A stretch of DNA of 64,000 nt. It comes from an uncultured Flavobacteriales bacterium. Lineage in GTDB: Bacteria; Bacteroidota; Bacteroidia; Flavobacteriales_D; Sanyastnellaceae. The stretch covers positions 1-64,000 of the forward strand of contig CALJKR010000032.1 in assembly GCA_937974555.1 (NCBI GenBank), written 5' to 3'. How positions within the stretch are numbered: the first letter of the stretch is position 1; every line of letters starts with the position of its first letter. A program made the position numbers and the translations under genes. Of this stretch, positions 24,338-33,909 are shown piece after piece. The notes below the pieces were generated by a model. That model did not search any database, was not told where the DNA came from, and saw only the letters and a program-made list of their open reading frames with translations.

Positions 24338-25522
24338 TTACCGCTTGGGTAGTGCGATATGAAAAGTAGTTCCCTCTTGAGCAATGGAGGATACTCGGAT
24401 CGTTCCTCCCAAGGAGGCAATGGCCTTTTTTACCGTCGCCAAGCCCAATCCATGCCCTTTGTTGCCAAAACGATCTTTGGCCGCTTGAATGACAAAAGGT
24501 TCGAATATTTTCTCAAATTGCTCAACAGGAATTCCCGGACCATTGTCTTTTACGTCAATCAAATAGTTGCTCTCTGTTTCAGAAAAGCGCAATGAGACGC
24601 TTGGATTTTCTTTGTCATTGTACTTGATGGCATTGGATACCAGATTGGTAAGTACTTGTGTCAACAATATAGGGTGCGATTGAATTTCAGAAAGGGTAGA
24701 GGTAAATTCGATTGAGCACGTTTTGTCGTAAAGCAACATGCTTTTCACCTCGCTTTCCAGATCGGATATGCCTATCGATTTGAAGTTTTTTTGAGGTTGA
24801 TCATGATCACGACTGTACTCCAACAATCCATTGATCAAGTGGGTCATTTTCTCAGCTGAGAATTGAATTTTCTGGAGTAAATCCAAATCATTTTCAGATA
24901 GGATTTCTTGGGTATCCTCAATCAGCAATTGTGATAGAAAAAATATATTGTGAATAGGCGCTTTGATGTCGTGTGCGGCAATGGAAGTAAATCGGTTGAG
25001 ATATTCATTTTTTTCTTCCAGTTCTATTTTACTTCTTCTTAGCTCAAGCAATTGAACCACTTGTCTGCCCAACGCTTTGAGACTCTCTATTTGCTGAGCG
25101 GATAATTTTCTGGGGGAGGCATCAATAGCGCATAACGTCCCGAGAGCAAAACCGTCATGGTCGACCAAAGGAATACCGGCATAAAAAGCAATATTGGGAG
25201 AGCCTGTGACCAATGGGTTGTCTACGAAGCGATCATCTTTGGTGGCATCTTCGATGATCAGCGGTTGTTCTGGATTGATAATGGCATGTCCACAAAATGA
25301 GATGTCTCTGTGTGTTTCTTCAGCGCTTAATCCCAATTTGGATTTGAACCATTGTCGATCTTCGTCTATCAAAGAGATGAGTGTGATGGGTACATCGCAG
25401 ATTTGCGATGCAATCAGTGTTATATCATCGTACTCTCTTTCAGGAAGGGAATCAAGCACTTGATACGATTGTAGTGCTTTGATTCTCTCAGATTCGTTTT
25501 CGGTTTTTTGAGGTGCAATCAT
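24338..25522 (-). CDS. GAF-domain sensor histidine kinase
   Basis: The 394-residue protein has an N-terminal GAF domain (about 25-160; ITLISLIDEDRQWFKSKLGL, SFCGHAII, FYAGIPLVDHDGFALGTLCAID), a coiled linker, a HisKA domain with phospho-acceptor H184 in IAAHDIKAPI, and an HATPase domain with N-box NLVSNAIKYND, DVKDNGPGIP and GHGLGLATVKK. There are no membrane segments, so it senses a cytoplasmic or diffusible signal. No response regulator is adjacent, so it is an orphan kinase. A TAAATTAG box 6 nt upstream of the ATG may be its promoter. Confidence 0.93.
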   Translation of the reverse strand: MIAPQKTENESERIKALQSYQVLDSLPEREYDDITLIASQICDVPITLISLIDEDRQWFKSKLGLSAEETHRDISFCGHAIINPEQPLIIEDATKDDRFVDNPLVTGSPNIAFYAGIPLVDHDGFALGTLCAIDASPRKLSAQQIESLKALGRQVVQLLELRRSKIELEEKNEYLNRFTSIAAHDIKAPIHNIFFLSQLLIEDTQEILSENDLDLLQKIQFSAEKMTHLINGLLEYSRDHDQPQKNFKSIGISDLESEVKSMLLYDKTCSIEFTSTLSEIQSHPILLTQVLTNLVSNAIKYNDKENPSVSLRFSETESNYLIDVKDNGPGIPVEQFEKIFEPFVIQAAKDRFGNKGHGLGLATVKKAIASLGGTIRVSSIAQEGTTFHIALPKR

Positions 25523-25581
25523 GATGCACTAATTTAAAGGGAATTGAGCACTTAAAAAAAATGAGAAATATTAGTGACCGG

Positions 25582-25743
25582 TTACGACAATAGTAGGGCA
25601 TACAATACGGCCCAAAGAATTGTAAATAGGATACCCCACTGGAGAACCACCTTGGCTTGATTGGGATCTTTTCTAATCCATTTTAAATAGATCCACGCCA
25701 ACAATGCGGCGAGGATAAAAGCCAATGGTAGAAATATTCTCAT
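25582..25743 (-). CDS. Small two-helix membrane protein coupled to nuoN
   Basis: A 53-residue protein starts MRIFLPLAFILAALLAWIYL and has a second hydrophobic stretch, VLQWGILFTILWAVLYALLL, separated by the charged loop KWIRKDPNQAK. Its ATG shares one base with the nuoN stop codon (TAATG), so it is translationally coupled to the last complex I gene. I do not recognise a family. Its position suggests an accessory or assembly role in complex I, which is inference. Confidence 0.6.
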   Translation of the reverse strand: MRIFLPLAFILAALLAWIYLKWIRKDPNQAKVVLQWGILFTILWAVLYALLLS

Positions 25744-27086
25744 TAGATCAACGTGCTGAGCGCAAATAAAGCGATCAATGCAATGCCACCCAAGATCAAT
25801 GCCCAACGATTTCCATCAGCAAAATCATGCCCATTGTTGTTTTTTCCGTACATGGCAAATATCACTTTCAAGTAGTAATACATCGCAACCACTGAAGTAA
25901 GAATCATGATGATGGTCAACCAAGTATAGTGTCCCATCAAACCACTGATCACATAATATTTACCAAAGAAACCAGCCAAGGGAGGAATGCCTGCCATGGA
26001 TAGCAAGGCCAAGCTCATAATGGCTGCGGTAAAAGGAGATTTTTGAGCCAGGCCATCGAAAGCATGCAATTCTTCTCCGATTTGTTGACCAACGGATTGG
26101 ATCACATAGAATGAGAGCAGAGAAGCGATGCCATAGCTCAACACATAAAACATCAAGGGTTGACTATTGAAACCTGGAATCAGAATACAGGCCAACAAAA
26201 ATCCGGCGTGCGAAACCCCAGAAAAGGCCAACATGCGTTTTACATTGGCTTGCAAAGTAGCCATACCATTGGCGATAATGAGAGTCAACATGACCATGAT
26301 AGCAATGGCGCCATTGAAGAAGCCCAAGCCGGATTCAAATGCGCCAGCAAAAAGACGGTACATACCCAAAATGGCAGCGCCTTTAACCACAGTGGCCATC
26401 CAGCCGGTGATGGGAGTAGGAGCGCCTTGGTATACGTCGGGTGCCCAAAAGTGGAAAGGAGCAGCACTGATTTTAAAAGCAAAACCCGTTAAGATCATGC
26501 CCATTCCAGTAAGCACCAAATAATTGGTAGAGTTGGCTGCAATGAAATCATGAATGACATACAAATCAAAACTGGCTGTTGCACCATAAATCAAAGCGAT
26601 ACCAAAAAGTAAAATAGCCGATGCTACTGAACCCAATAGGAAATACTTGAATCCCGCCTCATTCGAAATGCGATTGCCGCGGTTGCTTGCGGCCAAAACA
26701 TACAATGGGATAGATAAAATTTCGATTGCCAAAAATAACATCACCATGTTGGTGAAATTGGTCATCAATAATGCACCGCAAAAGCTAAATGCAATCAGCG
26801 CATAAAGATCAGCCCCATTGCCAGTGGCTTGAATATTTTTATGTTGCAATACAAGCCAAAAAGAGGCAAGAATAGTCAGTATAGCGATACTCTTCAAAGC
26901 GAAGGCATCCATCATCATCATGTTTTGATTGAGAATATTTTCAGACATTCCCCATTGAATCACGGTGCCAGCGAGAATACCCATGAATGATAACAACATC
27001 AACGGCATCATGAAAGCCCTCAGTTTGAATATTTCTAAGGCCAATAAGGCGACACCCAATAATGCAGATATTAATAAAATAATCAT
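25743..27086 (-). CDS. nuoN: NADH-quinone oxidoreductase subunit N
   Basis: This antiporter-like membrane subunit of complex I helps translocate protons. The 447 residues are almost entirely transmembrane helices, with the signature region AAPFHFWAPDVYQGAPTPITGWMATVVKGAA (about 205-235) and VKRMLAFSGVSHAGF holding the conserved lysines. It is the last nuo gene in E. coli order and lies 10 bp after nuoM. Confidence 0.95.
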   Translation of the reverse strand: MIILLISALLGVALLALEIFKLRAFMMPLMLLSFMGILAGTVIQWGMSENILNQNMMMMDAFALKSIAILTILASFWLVLQHKNIQATGNGADLYALIAFSFCGALLMTNFTNMVMLFLAIEILSIPLYVLAASNRGNRISNEAGFKYFLLGSVASAILLFGIALIYGATASFDLYVIHDFIAANSTNYLVLTGMGMILTGFAFKISAAPFHFWAPDVYQGAPTPITGWMATVVKGAAILGMYRLFAGAFESGLGFFNGAIAIMVMLTLIIANGMATLQANVKRMLAFSGVSHAGFLLACILIPGFNSQPLMFYVLSYGIASLLSFYVIQSVGQQIGEELHAFDGLAQKSPFTAAIMSLALLSMAGIPPLAGFFGKYYVISGLMGHYTWLTIIMILTSVVAMYYYLKVIFAMYGKNNNGHDFADGNRWALILGGIALIALFALSTLI

Positions 27087-27096
27087 TGTGTTACGA

Positions 27097-28506
27097 TTAA
27101 ACGGTTTGAATCAATTGAAGAATTACATGTGGGTAGATACCCAATAGGATTACCAAGAAGACCGAGAATGCCAAAAGCACATTTTCTCTATTGGTCAATG
27201 CGGCGAAGGCAATCGTGTTATTGCCCAACATCATTTTTTGGAAACCACGCAACATGTAGGCGGCTCCCAAAATGACGGACAAGCCCGCAACAAGTGCATA
27301 CCCAAATCCCAAGTGTGCAAGACCTTGAAGCAATAAGAATTCTCCAACAAATCCAGAAGTGAATGGCAATGCTACGGACCCCATCACCAAGATAAAGAAC
27401 AAAAAGGCAAAGCGAGGATTGGCTGTTCTAATTCCGCCCATTTCAGCCATGCGATCATGACCCACACGAGATTCAATCATCTCATAAGCAGCAAACATCG
27501 CGACAGCCAATATACCATGCGAGAACATTTCAAAAATACCACCGACAGTACCTTGATCGGTATTGGACAAAAGTCCAGCAGATATCATCCCGACGTGTGC
27601 CACGGATGAATAGGCAATCATCAATTTTAAACGTTTCTGAGTCATCGCCATCAATGAAGCGTAGATTACGCTGATAACAGACAATACAACTGCCCATTGT
27701 CCATGTTCTGCAATTCCGACAGGAACCATGGGCAATGCCCAACGAACCAAACCGAAAGTGGCCATTTTCAACATGATTGCAGCCAATAACATGGTGCCTT
27801 GGATGGGTGCGTGGTCGTAGGTAGAAGGTTGCCAAGAATGGAAGGGGAATACTGGCATCTTTACGGCAAAGGCAATAAACAAACCTGCAAATACCCAACC
27901 TTGTTGAGATCCGGTTAAGGCGTTTCCAGCTTCCCACATGGCTTGCATGGCAAACGATGGCGTTTCCATGCTTTGATGTACATACAAAAGAGCCAACATC
28001 ATGAACAAAGAGCCCAATAGCGTATACAAAAAGAATCGCATGGTGATTTTACCCAAATGTTCGCCATTTCCCCATTTTAAAATCAAGAAGAAAATAGGGA
28101 TCAATGCCCATTCGTAGCAGATATAAAATAACAACGCATCACCCGCCATGAAAGCGCCGAGCATGGCTGAAATCATCATCAAACTCCAAGCGTAAAAACG
28201 ATTGGGATGCGTGATGGTCTTGTGGCTTTGAACATAAAGGATGCCGATGCCTGCCAATACAGTAAGTATGACCATGGTCCATGATGAACCGTCTAGGTAC
28301 AAGTTGAAATGAAAACCAATCGAAGGAATCAACGCCAAATCAAAATGAACTGGGGTGCCTTTGGATTGAAGGAATAATCCTGTGATGGCGATTCCTAGGG
28401 TGATAATCAATCCGATCAAAGGAATTCGTGGTGTTTGCTCAGTTTTACTGTTGAACATCAATAGGCTCAACATCAAGGGCAAAGAAAATATAGCTAATGC
28501 AATCAT
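27097..28506 (-). CDS. nuoM: NADH-quinone oxidoreductase subunit M
   Basis: The 469-residue antiporter-like subunit has the typical CYEWALIPIFFLILKWG segment containing the essential glutamate, VKMPVFPFHSWQPSTYDHAPIQGTMLLAAIMLKM with its conserved lysine and histidine, and RLKLMIAYSSVAHVGMI. It acts in the membrane arm of complex I and lies between nuoL and nuoN with short gaps. Confidence 0.96.
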   Translation of the reverse strand: MIALAIFSLPLMLSLLMFNSKTEQTPRIPLIGLIITLGIAITGLFLQSKGTPVHFDLALIPSIGFHFNLYLDGSSWTMVILTVLAGIGILYVQSHKTITHPNRFYAWSLMMISAMLGAFMAGDALLFYICYEWALIPIFFLILKWGNGEHLGKITMRFFLYTLLGSLFMMLALLYVHQSMETPSFAMQAMWEAGNALTGSQQGWVFAGLFIAFAVKMPVFPFHSWQPSTYDHAPIQGTMLLAAIMLKMATFGLVRWALPMVPVGIAEHGQWAVVLSVISVIYASLMAMTQKRLKLMIAYSSVAHVGMISAGLLSNTDQGTVGGIFEMFSHGILAVAMFAAYEMIESRVGHDRMAEMGGIRTANPRFAFLFFILVMGSVALPFTSGFVGEFLLLQGLAHLGFGYALVAGLSVILGAAYMLRGFQKMMLGNNTIAFAALTNRENVLLAFSVFLVILLGIYPHVILQLIQTV

Positions 28507-28511
28507 AGTTC

Positions 28512-30401
28512 TTAAATCAAAAATAGAATAGCGATTAATCCAGCAACCAAGGCCAGTAGGTAGGTGATGATTTGACCATTGTGAAGGAATTGGAACAATT
28601 TACCCATCCCTTTGGCGGACTGTCCAGTTCCATCTACTATGTTCATCAAAGCTTTGTCTTCCACCCAATGGTGTAATCCAGAGGCGATGGCATCGATGGG
28701 TTTTCTAAACAGGTTGTCATACAATTCATCGAAACCATATTTCTTCCAAAGCAAGCGATGCATACCTCCCGATATTTCATTGTCTTCCAAGGGAGCTGTT
28801 CCTTTTTGGATATACAGGTTGTAAGCGTAGTAAATCATACCAGCGGCAATGGCCATGGAAATCAGGGCCAACGCAATTTCTGCTGTTGCGTCCAAATGAG
28901 AATGTGCGGCTACCACAGTGCCAGACAAGAAATGATCCAACCAATGGTGAATGTGCAATGACTCGCCGATGGCGTGCGGGAATCCCATGAATCCTCCCAC
29001 TGTTGAGGCAATGGCCAGGATGATCAAAGGGGTGGTCATGGTCGAAGGTGATTCATGCAAGTGATGTTCTTGTTCATGCGTTCCTCTGAATTCTCCATGG
29101 AAGGTCAGATAAAACATTCGGAACATGTAGAATGCAGTTCCAGCTGCTGCCAACATCAACAAGGCAAATACCAGTGTGTTGTTTTCCATGGCATGCGCCA
29201 ATATTTGGTCTTTAGAGAAGAAACCAGCAAATGGGAAAATACCAGCAATGGCGATGGTTCCGATAAGAAATGTCCAATAGGTAATGCCCATGTGTTTTTT
29301 CAAACCGCCCATTCTTCGGATATCCTGTTCGCCGCCCATGGCGTGAATCACAGAACCGGATCCCAAGAAAAGCAAGGCTTTGAAGAAGGCGTGGGTTACT
29401 ACGTGGAAAACCGCGATGCTGTATGCGCCCATTCCCAAAGCCGCAAACATGAAGCCCAATTGACTCACGGTAGAGTAGGCCAGTACCTTTTTGATATCGT
29501 TTTGTGTCAAGGCTATCGATGCTCCCATGATGGCCGTGATCACTCCCGCCCAGGTGATGACTTGAGAAGCCACTTCGCTCATGGCGTATAGGTCACTGAA
29601 TCGGGCAACCAAATAGATACCAGCAGTCACCATGGTAGCTGCGTGGATCAAAGCTGAAACGGGCGTTGGACCTGCCATCGCATCGGGTAACCAAGTGTGC
29701 AAAGGGAATTGAGCAGACTTACCCATGGCTCCGATGAACAATAAAATTCCAACCATGGTGGTCATCGATCCCAAAGAAGCCAATCCACTTCCGCCAACCA
29801 TCAAATCATTGTAGTTTAATGATCCACATTGGATAAAAATCAAGGTCATGGCCAACAACAATCCCAAATCACCCACGCGATTGATTACAAATGCTTTTTT
29901 AGCAGCATCGTTGTTTGCGTGGTCTTTGTACCAAAAACCAATCAGCATAAAAGAGCAAACACCAACTCCTTCCCAACCCACAAACAACATGAGGAGGTTA
30001 TCGCCCAATACCAAAAGCAACATGAAGAAAACAAATAAATTCAAGTAGGACATGAATCGATTGAATCCTTCATCCTCGTGCATATATCCAATGGAGTAAA
30101 GGTGAATCAACGATCCCACTCCGGTGATGAAGAGAATGTAGAGACTGCTCAACGGGTCAACAATAAAGCTGATGTCGACTTGAAAAGATCCCACGTGAAT
30201 CCAATCCAATACTTTGACAATGGCCGCGTCTGTTGCATGGAGCTGTGTAGAGAATACAACAGCAGCCAATCCAAAGGAAATGGCAGTCATGGCGGTGGCA
30301 ATTCCTCCAACGGTATTCTTGCTTAAATTTTTTCCAAAAAAGGTGATGAATAAAAATCCAAGTGCAGGGAAGAGGGGAATAAGGGCAACTAATTTTTCCA
30401 T
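28512..30401 (-). CDS. nuoL: NADH-quinone oxidoreductase subunit L
   Basis: The 629-residue protein is the distal antiporter-like subunit. It has the conserved core LMLFVGWEGVGVCSFMLIGFWY, SAQFPLHTWLPDAMAGPTPVSALIHAATMVTAGIYL, and DIKKVLAYSTVSQLGFM. The C-terminal region includes the long lateral helix expected of NuoL, with GGMHRLLWKKYGFDELYD before it. It starts 2 bp after nuoK ends. Confidence 0.97.
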   Translation of the reverse strand: MEKLVALIPLFPALGFLFITFFGKNLSKNTVGGIATAMTAISFGLAAVVFSTQLHATDAAIVKVLDWIHVGSFQVDISFIVDPLSSLYILFITGVGSLIHLYSIGYMHEDEGFNRFMSYLNLFVFFMLLLVLGDNLLMLFVGWEGVGVCSFMLIGFWYKDHANNDAAKKAFVINRVGDLGLLLAMTLIFIQCGSLNYNDLMVGGSGLASLGSMTTMVGILLFIGAMGKSAQFPLHTWLPDAMAGPTPVSALIHAATMVTAGIYLVARFSDLYAMSEVASQVITWAGVITAIMGASIALTQNDIKKVLAYSTVSQLGFMFAALGMGAYSIAVFHVVTHAFFKALLFLGSGSVIHAMGGEQDIRRMGGLKKHMGITYWTFLIGTIAIAGIFPFAGFFSKDQILAHAMENNTLVFALLMLAAAGTAFYMFRMFYLTFHGEFRGTHEQEHHLHESPSTMTTPLIILAIASTVGGFMGFPHAIGESLHIHHWLDHFLSGTVVAAHSHLDATAEIALALISMAIAAGMIYYAYNLYIQKGTAPLEDNEISGGMHRLLWKKYGFDELYDNLFRKPIDAIASGLHHWVEDKALMNIVDGTGQSAKGMGKLFQFLHNGQIITYLLALVAGLIAILFLI

Positions 30402-30403
30402 GA

Positions 30404-30721
30404 TTATCCTTTCAATTCGTTAAGTGAATCTGTATCTGTTGTATGAATATTGCGATACAACATCATCAAAATGGCCAGTCCAACGGCTACTTCGGCAGCA
30501 GCAACAACCATGATGAAGAAGACAAAAATTTGACCGTCTGTATCTCCATGCATTTTAGAAAAAGCAACCAAAGCAAGGTTAACCGCATTCAACATCAATT
30601 CAACGCACATGAACATGATGATTGCATTTTTTCTGAATAAGATGCCAAAAATGCCAATACCAAAAAGCGCAACGCTTAGCGCCAGATAATGATGAATATA
30701 AATATTGTGTAAGATTTCCAT
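30404..30721 (-). CDS. nuoK: NADH-quinone oxidoreductase subunit K
   Basis: A 105-residue three-helix membrane subunit of complex I. The segment MFMCVELMLNAVNLALVAFS carries the two helix glutamates and asparagine characteristic of NuoK, and VVAAAEVAVGLAILMMLYR holds the third conserved glutamate. Length and place between nuoJ and nuoL are as expected. Confidence 0.96.
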   Translation of the reverse strand: MEILHNIYIHHYLALSVALFGIGIFGILFRKNAIIMFMCVELMLNAVNLALVAFSKMHGDTDGQIFVFFIMVVAAAEVAVGLAILMMLYRNIHTTDTDSLNELKG

Positions 30722-30722
30722 G

Positions 30723-31235
30723 TTATGCTTGCGTTTCGTTCAAATTCTTTTTGGATAAATAAACAGCGCCTACCATTGCAGCCAAGAATAGAATTGAAGC
30801 CAATTCAAATGGTAGCAAGTAGTTTCTGTAAAGTGCAATTCCTAAATCTTCGACCATCCCGGCAGGGGAAACTTTGTTGGGATTTACATGAAGCGCGTCT
30901 GCGGTGTGCGCGGCTCCTGATAGAATCACCAAAAGCAATCCCGCAGAGGCAACGGCCAACATTTTTAGAATGTTGCTGCGTTTTTCAACCTCCAGTTGAT
31001 TTAAGTTCAACATCATGATTACATAAAGGAACAAAACCATAATGGCCCCTGCATACACGATGATGTGAACAGCAGCTAAAAATTGGGCATTCATCAAGAA
31101 GTAATGTCCCGCGATGGAAAAGAAGGTCAAAATCAAGTACAATACACTGTAGACCGGATTTTTACTGATGATGGTGGCTATGCCGCTGAATACAGCGATA
31201 AACGATAATAGCCAAAATGCATATTCTGTAAGCAT
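30723..31235 (-). CDS. nuoJ: NADH-quinone oxidoreductase subunit J
   Basis: A 170-residue five-helix membrane subunit. NPVYSVLYLILTFFSIAGHYFLMNAQFLAAVHIIVYAGAIMVLFLYVIMMLNL is the conserved core with its pi-bulge region (shown here to describe the family pattern). It lies 1 bp after nuoI and 1 bp before nuoK in the operon. Confidence 0.95.
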   Translation of the reverse strand: MLTEYAFWLLSFIAVFSGIATIISKNPVYSVLYLILTFFSIAGHYFLMNAQFLAAVHIIVYAGAIMVLFLYVIMMLNLNQLEVEKRSNILKMLAVASAGLLLVILSGAAHTADALHVNPNKVSPAGMVEDLGIALYRNYLLPFELASILFLAAMVGAVYLSKKNLNETQA

Positions 31236-31236
31236 A

Positions 31237-31824
31237 TTATTTTTTACGGTCTAAGTAGGTTTGATTGTGCTTGTGTTTCTTGTCATTTTTAAATGACAAT
31301 ACTTCTGGAGTTTGACGCTTGGTTACGTCGACTCTTTCGGTCAGGCTTTCTACCAAAAGGTCTTTGCCAAATACTTCTTCTCCACGGGTAAAGCTAGAAG
31401 GGACGATGCGATCGGTTAAGAAGATGGCTTCTTTGGGACATGCATCCTCACAAAGACCGCAGAAGATGCAACGCAACATATTGATTTCGTAAATCTTGGC
31501 GTACTTCTCCTCACGGTACAAGTTCTCTTCGCCTTTTTTACGTTCTGCTGATTCCATGGTGATGGCTTCCGCAGGACAAGCAACTGCGCATAATCCACAA
31601 GCTGTGCAGCGTTCGGCTCCCGCTTCATCGCGTTTCAAAACGTGTTGTCCGCGATAAACGGCCGCCAACTCACGCTCTTGGTCGGGGTATTTTACAGTGG
31701 CTTTTCTTTTGAATAAGTGGCTCAAAGTAATGAGCATCCCTTTGATAATCGCGGGGAAATAAAGGCGCTCAGAAAGGGTCAATTCTTTCTTTACAACCTG
31801 AATAGATCGATTGGTTAATTGCAT
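31237..31824 (-). CDS. nuoI: NADH-quinone oxidoreductase subunit I
   Basis: The 195-residue ferredoxin-like subunit carries clusters N6a and N6b in the connecting module. Both motifs CxxCxxCxxxCP are intact: CTACGLCAVACP and CIFCGLCEDACP. The protein extends at both ends beyond the E. coli subunit; the C-terminal 45 residues are charged and lysine-rich. It lies between nuoH and nuoJ. Confidence 0.96.
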   Translation of the reverse strand: MQLTNRSIQVVKKELTLSERLYFPAIIKGMLITLSHLFKRKATVKYPDQERELAAVYRGQHVLKRDEAGAERCTACGLCAVACPAEAITMESAERKKGEENLYREEKYAKIYEINMLRCIFCGLCEDACPKEAIFLTDRIVPSSFTRGEEVFGKDLLVESLTERVDVTKRQTPEVLSFKNDKKHKHNQTYLDRKK

Positions 31825-31828
31825 GATC

Positions 31829-32863
31829 TTATCCTAATTTTCCTGTAAACAACATAACAAAACCGGTAATGATGATATTGGCAATGGCCAATGGCAACAA
31901 TACTTTCCAACCCAAATTCATCAATTGGTCATAGCGGAAACGAGGAAGTGTCCAACGTACCCACATGAACAAGAAAATGAACAAGAATATTTTTCCAAAG
32001 AAGACCGCGGTTTGAACGGCCGTTAAAAGGTTGCCATCCAATCCCAATTCGTGTTGGAATGGGAAGTTATATCCACCAAAATAAAGCGACGCCATGATGG
32101 CGGAACTGATGAACATGTTGATGTATTCGGCGAACAAATAGAATCCCAATTTCATGGAAGAATATTCAGTATGGTAACCACCCACCAACTCGGATTCGCA
32201 CTCAGGCAAGTCAAAAGGCGCACGGTTGGTTTCCGCAAAGGCACAAATCAAGAAAATGATGAAACCCAAAGGTTGATACACCACATTGGCAAATCCTGCA
32301 TCTTGCTGGGCAACGATTTCTTTCAAGCTTAAAGTTCCGGTCATCATCACCAAGGCGATCAAAGCCAGACCCATGGCCACTTCGTAGGAGATCATTTGGG
32401 AAGAAGCACGCAAGGCTCCCAACAAAGCAAATTTGTTGTTTGAAGCCCAACCGCCAATCATCACACCATATACTCCGATGGAAACGACGCTCAATAAATA
32501 CAACAGACCGATATTGATGTCGGTGACTTGCATGGGGAATAGGGTATCGCCCATTTGCCATCCAGCGCCCCATGGAATGACAACGCCCGTCATGCAAGCG
32601 CAGAGCATGAAGAAAGAAGGTCCCAAAATAAACAACCATCGATTGGAATGGGTGGGGATCATTTCTTCTTTAAAGATCATTTTAATTCCATCTGCAATGG
32701 GCTGAAGCAGTCCCAAGGGGCCTGCACGGTTAGGGCCTACGCGGTCTTGTAACCAAGCGGCCAATTTTCTTTCTCCCCATGTCATGTACGCTGCAGCACC
32801 CAATGATACCGCAAACACAAGCACACAAAGAATTACTTTATAAATCAACATTGTATCCGTCAT
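31829..32863 (-). CDS. nuoH: NADH-quinone oxidoreductase subunit H
   Basis: The 344-residue membrane subunit forms the quinone-binding entrance with NuoB and NuoD. The signatures are ERKLAAWLQDRVGPNRAGP near the N-terminus and AETNRAPFDLPECESELVGGYHTEYSS (about 208-234). It lies 3 bp after nuoG and 4 bp before nuoI. Confidence 0.96.
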   Translation of the reverse strand: MTDTMLIYKVILCVLVFAVSLGAAAYMTWGERKLAAWLQDRVGPNRAGPLGLLQPIADGIKMIFKEEMIPTHSNRWLFILGPSFFMLCACMTGVVIPWGAGWQMGDTLFPMQVTDINIGLLYLLSVVSIGVYGVMIGGWASNNKFALLGALRASSQMISYEVAMGLALIALVMMTGTLSLKEIVAQQDAGFANVVYQPLGFIIFLICAFAETNRAPFDLPECESELVGGYHTEYSSMKLGFYLFAEYINMFISSAIMASLYFGGYNFPFQHELGLDGNLLTAVQTAVFFGKIFLFIFLFMWVRWTLPRFRYDQLMNLGWKVLLPLAIANIIITGFVMLFTGKLG

Positions 32864-32866
32864 GGC

Positions 32867-33904
32867 TTATTTGATTTCGTTATTAGGGTCTAATGCTCCG
32901 TGTCCCAAATCCACTTTTTCACCATGGGGCAATGCAGCCTTCTGACGATCAATAGAAACCTTCAATGCTTTTAGGCTATTGTAGTGATTGGCAGAGATAA
33001 CGGAATGACGGCTGATTTGCGAAGGACCATCTATTACCCAATCAGAGGTGTTCTTTTTATCAAAGCGGCAAGTATTGCAAATCCATCCGGTTTTTCCTTC
33101 GTGATCTGCAACTTCTCCCCATTGGTCTTTGCGGGCCGTAACGCGCAAAACATCATCGCCTTTGTACCACAATCGAACGTGTCCGCAACACTTGTCGCAA
33201 TCACGATGTGCATCCACAGGTTTGGTAAACCAAACGCGGCTTTGGAAACGGAAGGTTTTATCGGTCAATGCACCAACAGGACATACGTCGATGACGTTTC
33301 CTGAGAAGTCATTGTCAATGGATTTTTCGATGTAAGTCGAAATTTCTGCAACTTCGCCTCGATTCAATACCCCATGTGAACGACAATCGGTCACTTGATC
33401 CGCGGTTTTTACGCAACGGTAGCATAAAATACAACGGTTCATGTGCAATTGAATTTTATCTCCAATGTCACGGCGTTCAAATTCACGGCGAGGGAATTCA
33501 AAACGGGTTTCGCTCTTGCCGTGCTCGTATCCCAGATCCTGCAAATGACATTCTCCGGCTTGGTCGCATACTGGGCAATCCAATGGGTGGTTCACCAACA
33601 AAAACTCAACGACACCCGCACGGGCTTCTTGAATTTCTGCAGAGGTGTTGTTTTCGACAACCATTCCATCCATTACTTGCGTTCTGCATGAAGCCACAGG
33701 CTTGGGCATGGGACGAGGATCTTTTTCAGAACCTTGCGATACTTTGACCAAGCATGTGCGGCAATAACCTCCACTTGTTTTTAATTTGGAATAATAACAC
33801 ATGGTGGGAGGTGCCACCTCAGGTCCGATCATTCTGGCAGCTTCCAAAATGGTAGTGCCATTGGGGACCTCAATTGTAATTCCGTCTATCGTAACTTTTG
33901 GCAT
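32867..33904 (-). CDS. nuoG: Short NuoG: 2Fe-2S/4Fe-4S subunit without molybdopterin domain
   Basis: The protein has 345 residues, against about 900 in E. coli NuoG. It keeps the ligands of N1b (C36, C48, C51, C73), N5 (H106, C110, C113, C119) and N4 (C158, C161, C164, C208), so electron transfer should be intact. After these, C236, C239, C240, C276 and C279 remain from the N7-like site, and the molybdopterin-like domain is absent. The open frame ends naturally and nuoH follows 3 bp later, so this is not a frameshift. Short NuoG is, to my knowledge, usual in Flavobacteriia. Confidence 0.92.
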   Translation of the reverse strand: MPKVTIDGITIEVPNGTTILEAARMIGPEVAPPTMCYYSKLKTSGGYCRTCLVKVSQGSEKDPRPMPKPVASCRTQVMDGMVVENNTSAEIQEARAGVVEFLLVNHPLDCPVCDQAGECHLQDLGYEHGKSETRFEFPRREFERRDIGDKIQLHMNRCILCYRCVKTADQVTDCRSHGVLNRGEVAEISTYIEKSIDNDFSGNVIDVCPVGALTDKTFRFQSRVWFTKPVDAHRDCDKCCGHVRLWYKGDDVLRVTARKDQWGEVADHEGKTGWICNTCRFDKKNTSDWVIDGPSQISRHSVISANHYNSLKALKVSIDRQKAALPHGEKVDLGHGALDPNNEIK

Positions 33905-33909
33905 ATTTC

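Noticed and set aside
32867..33904. Frameshifted or truncated nuoG pseudogene
   Set aside because: The short frame ends cleanly, nuoH follows 3 bp later, and the missing part is not present as a remnant.
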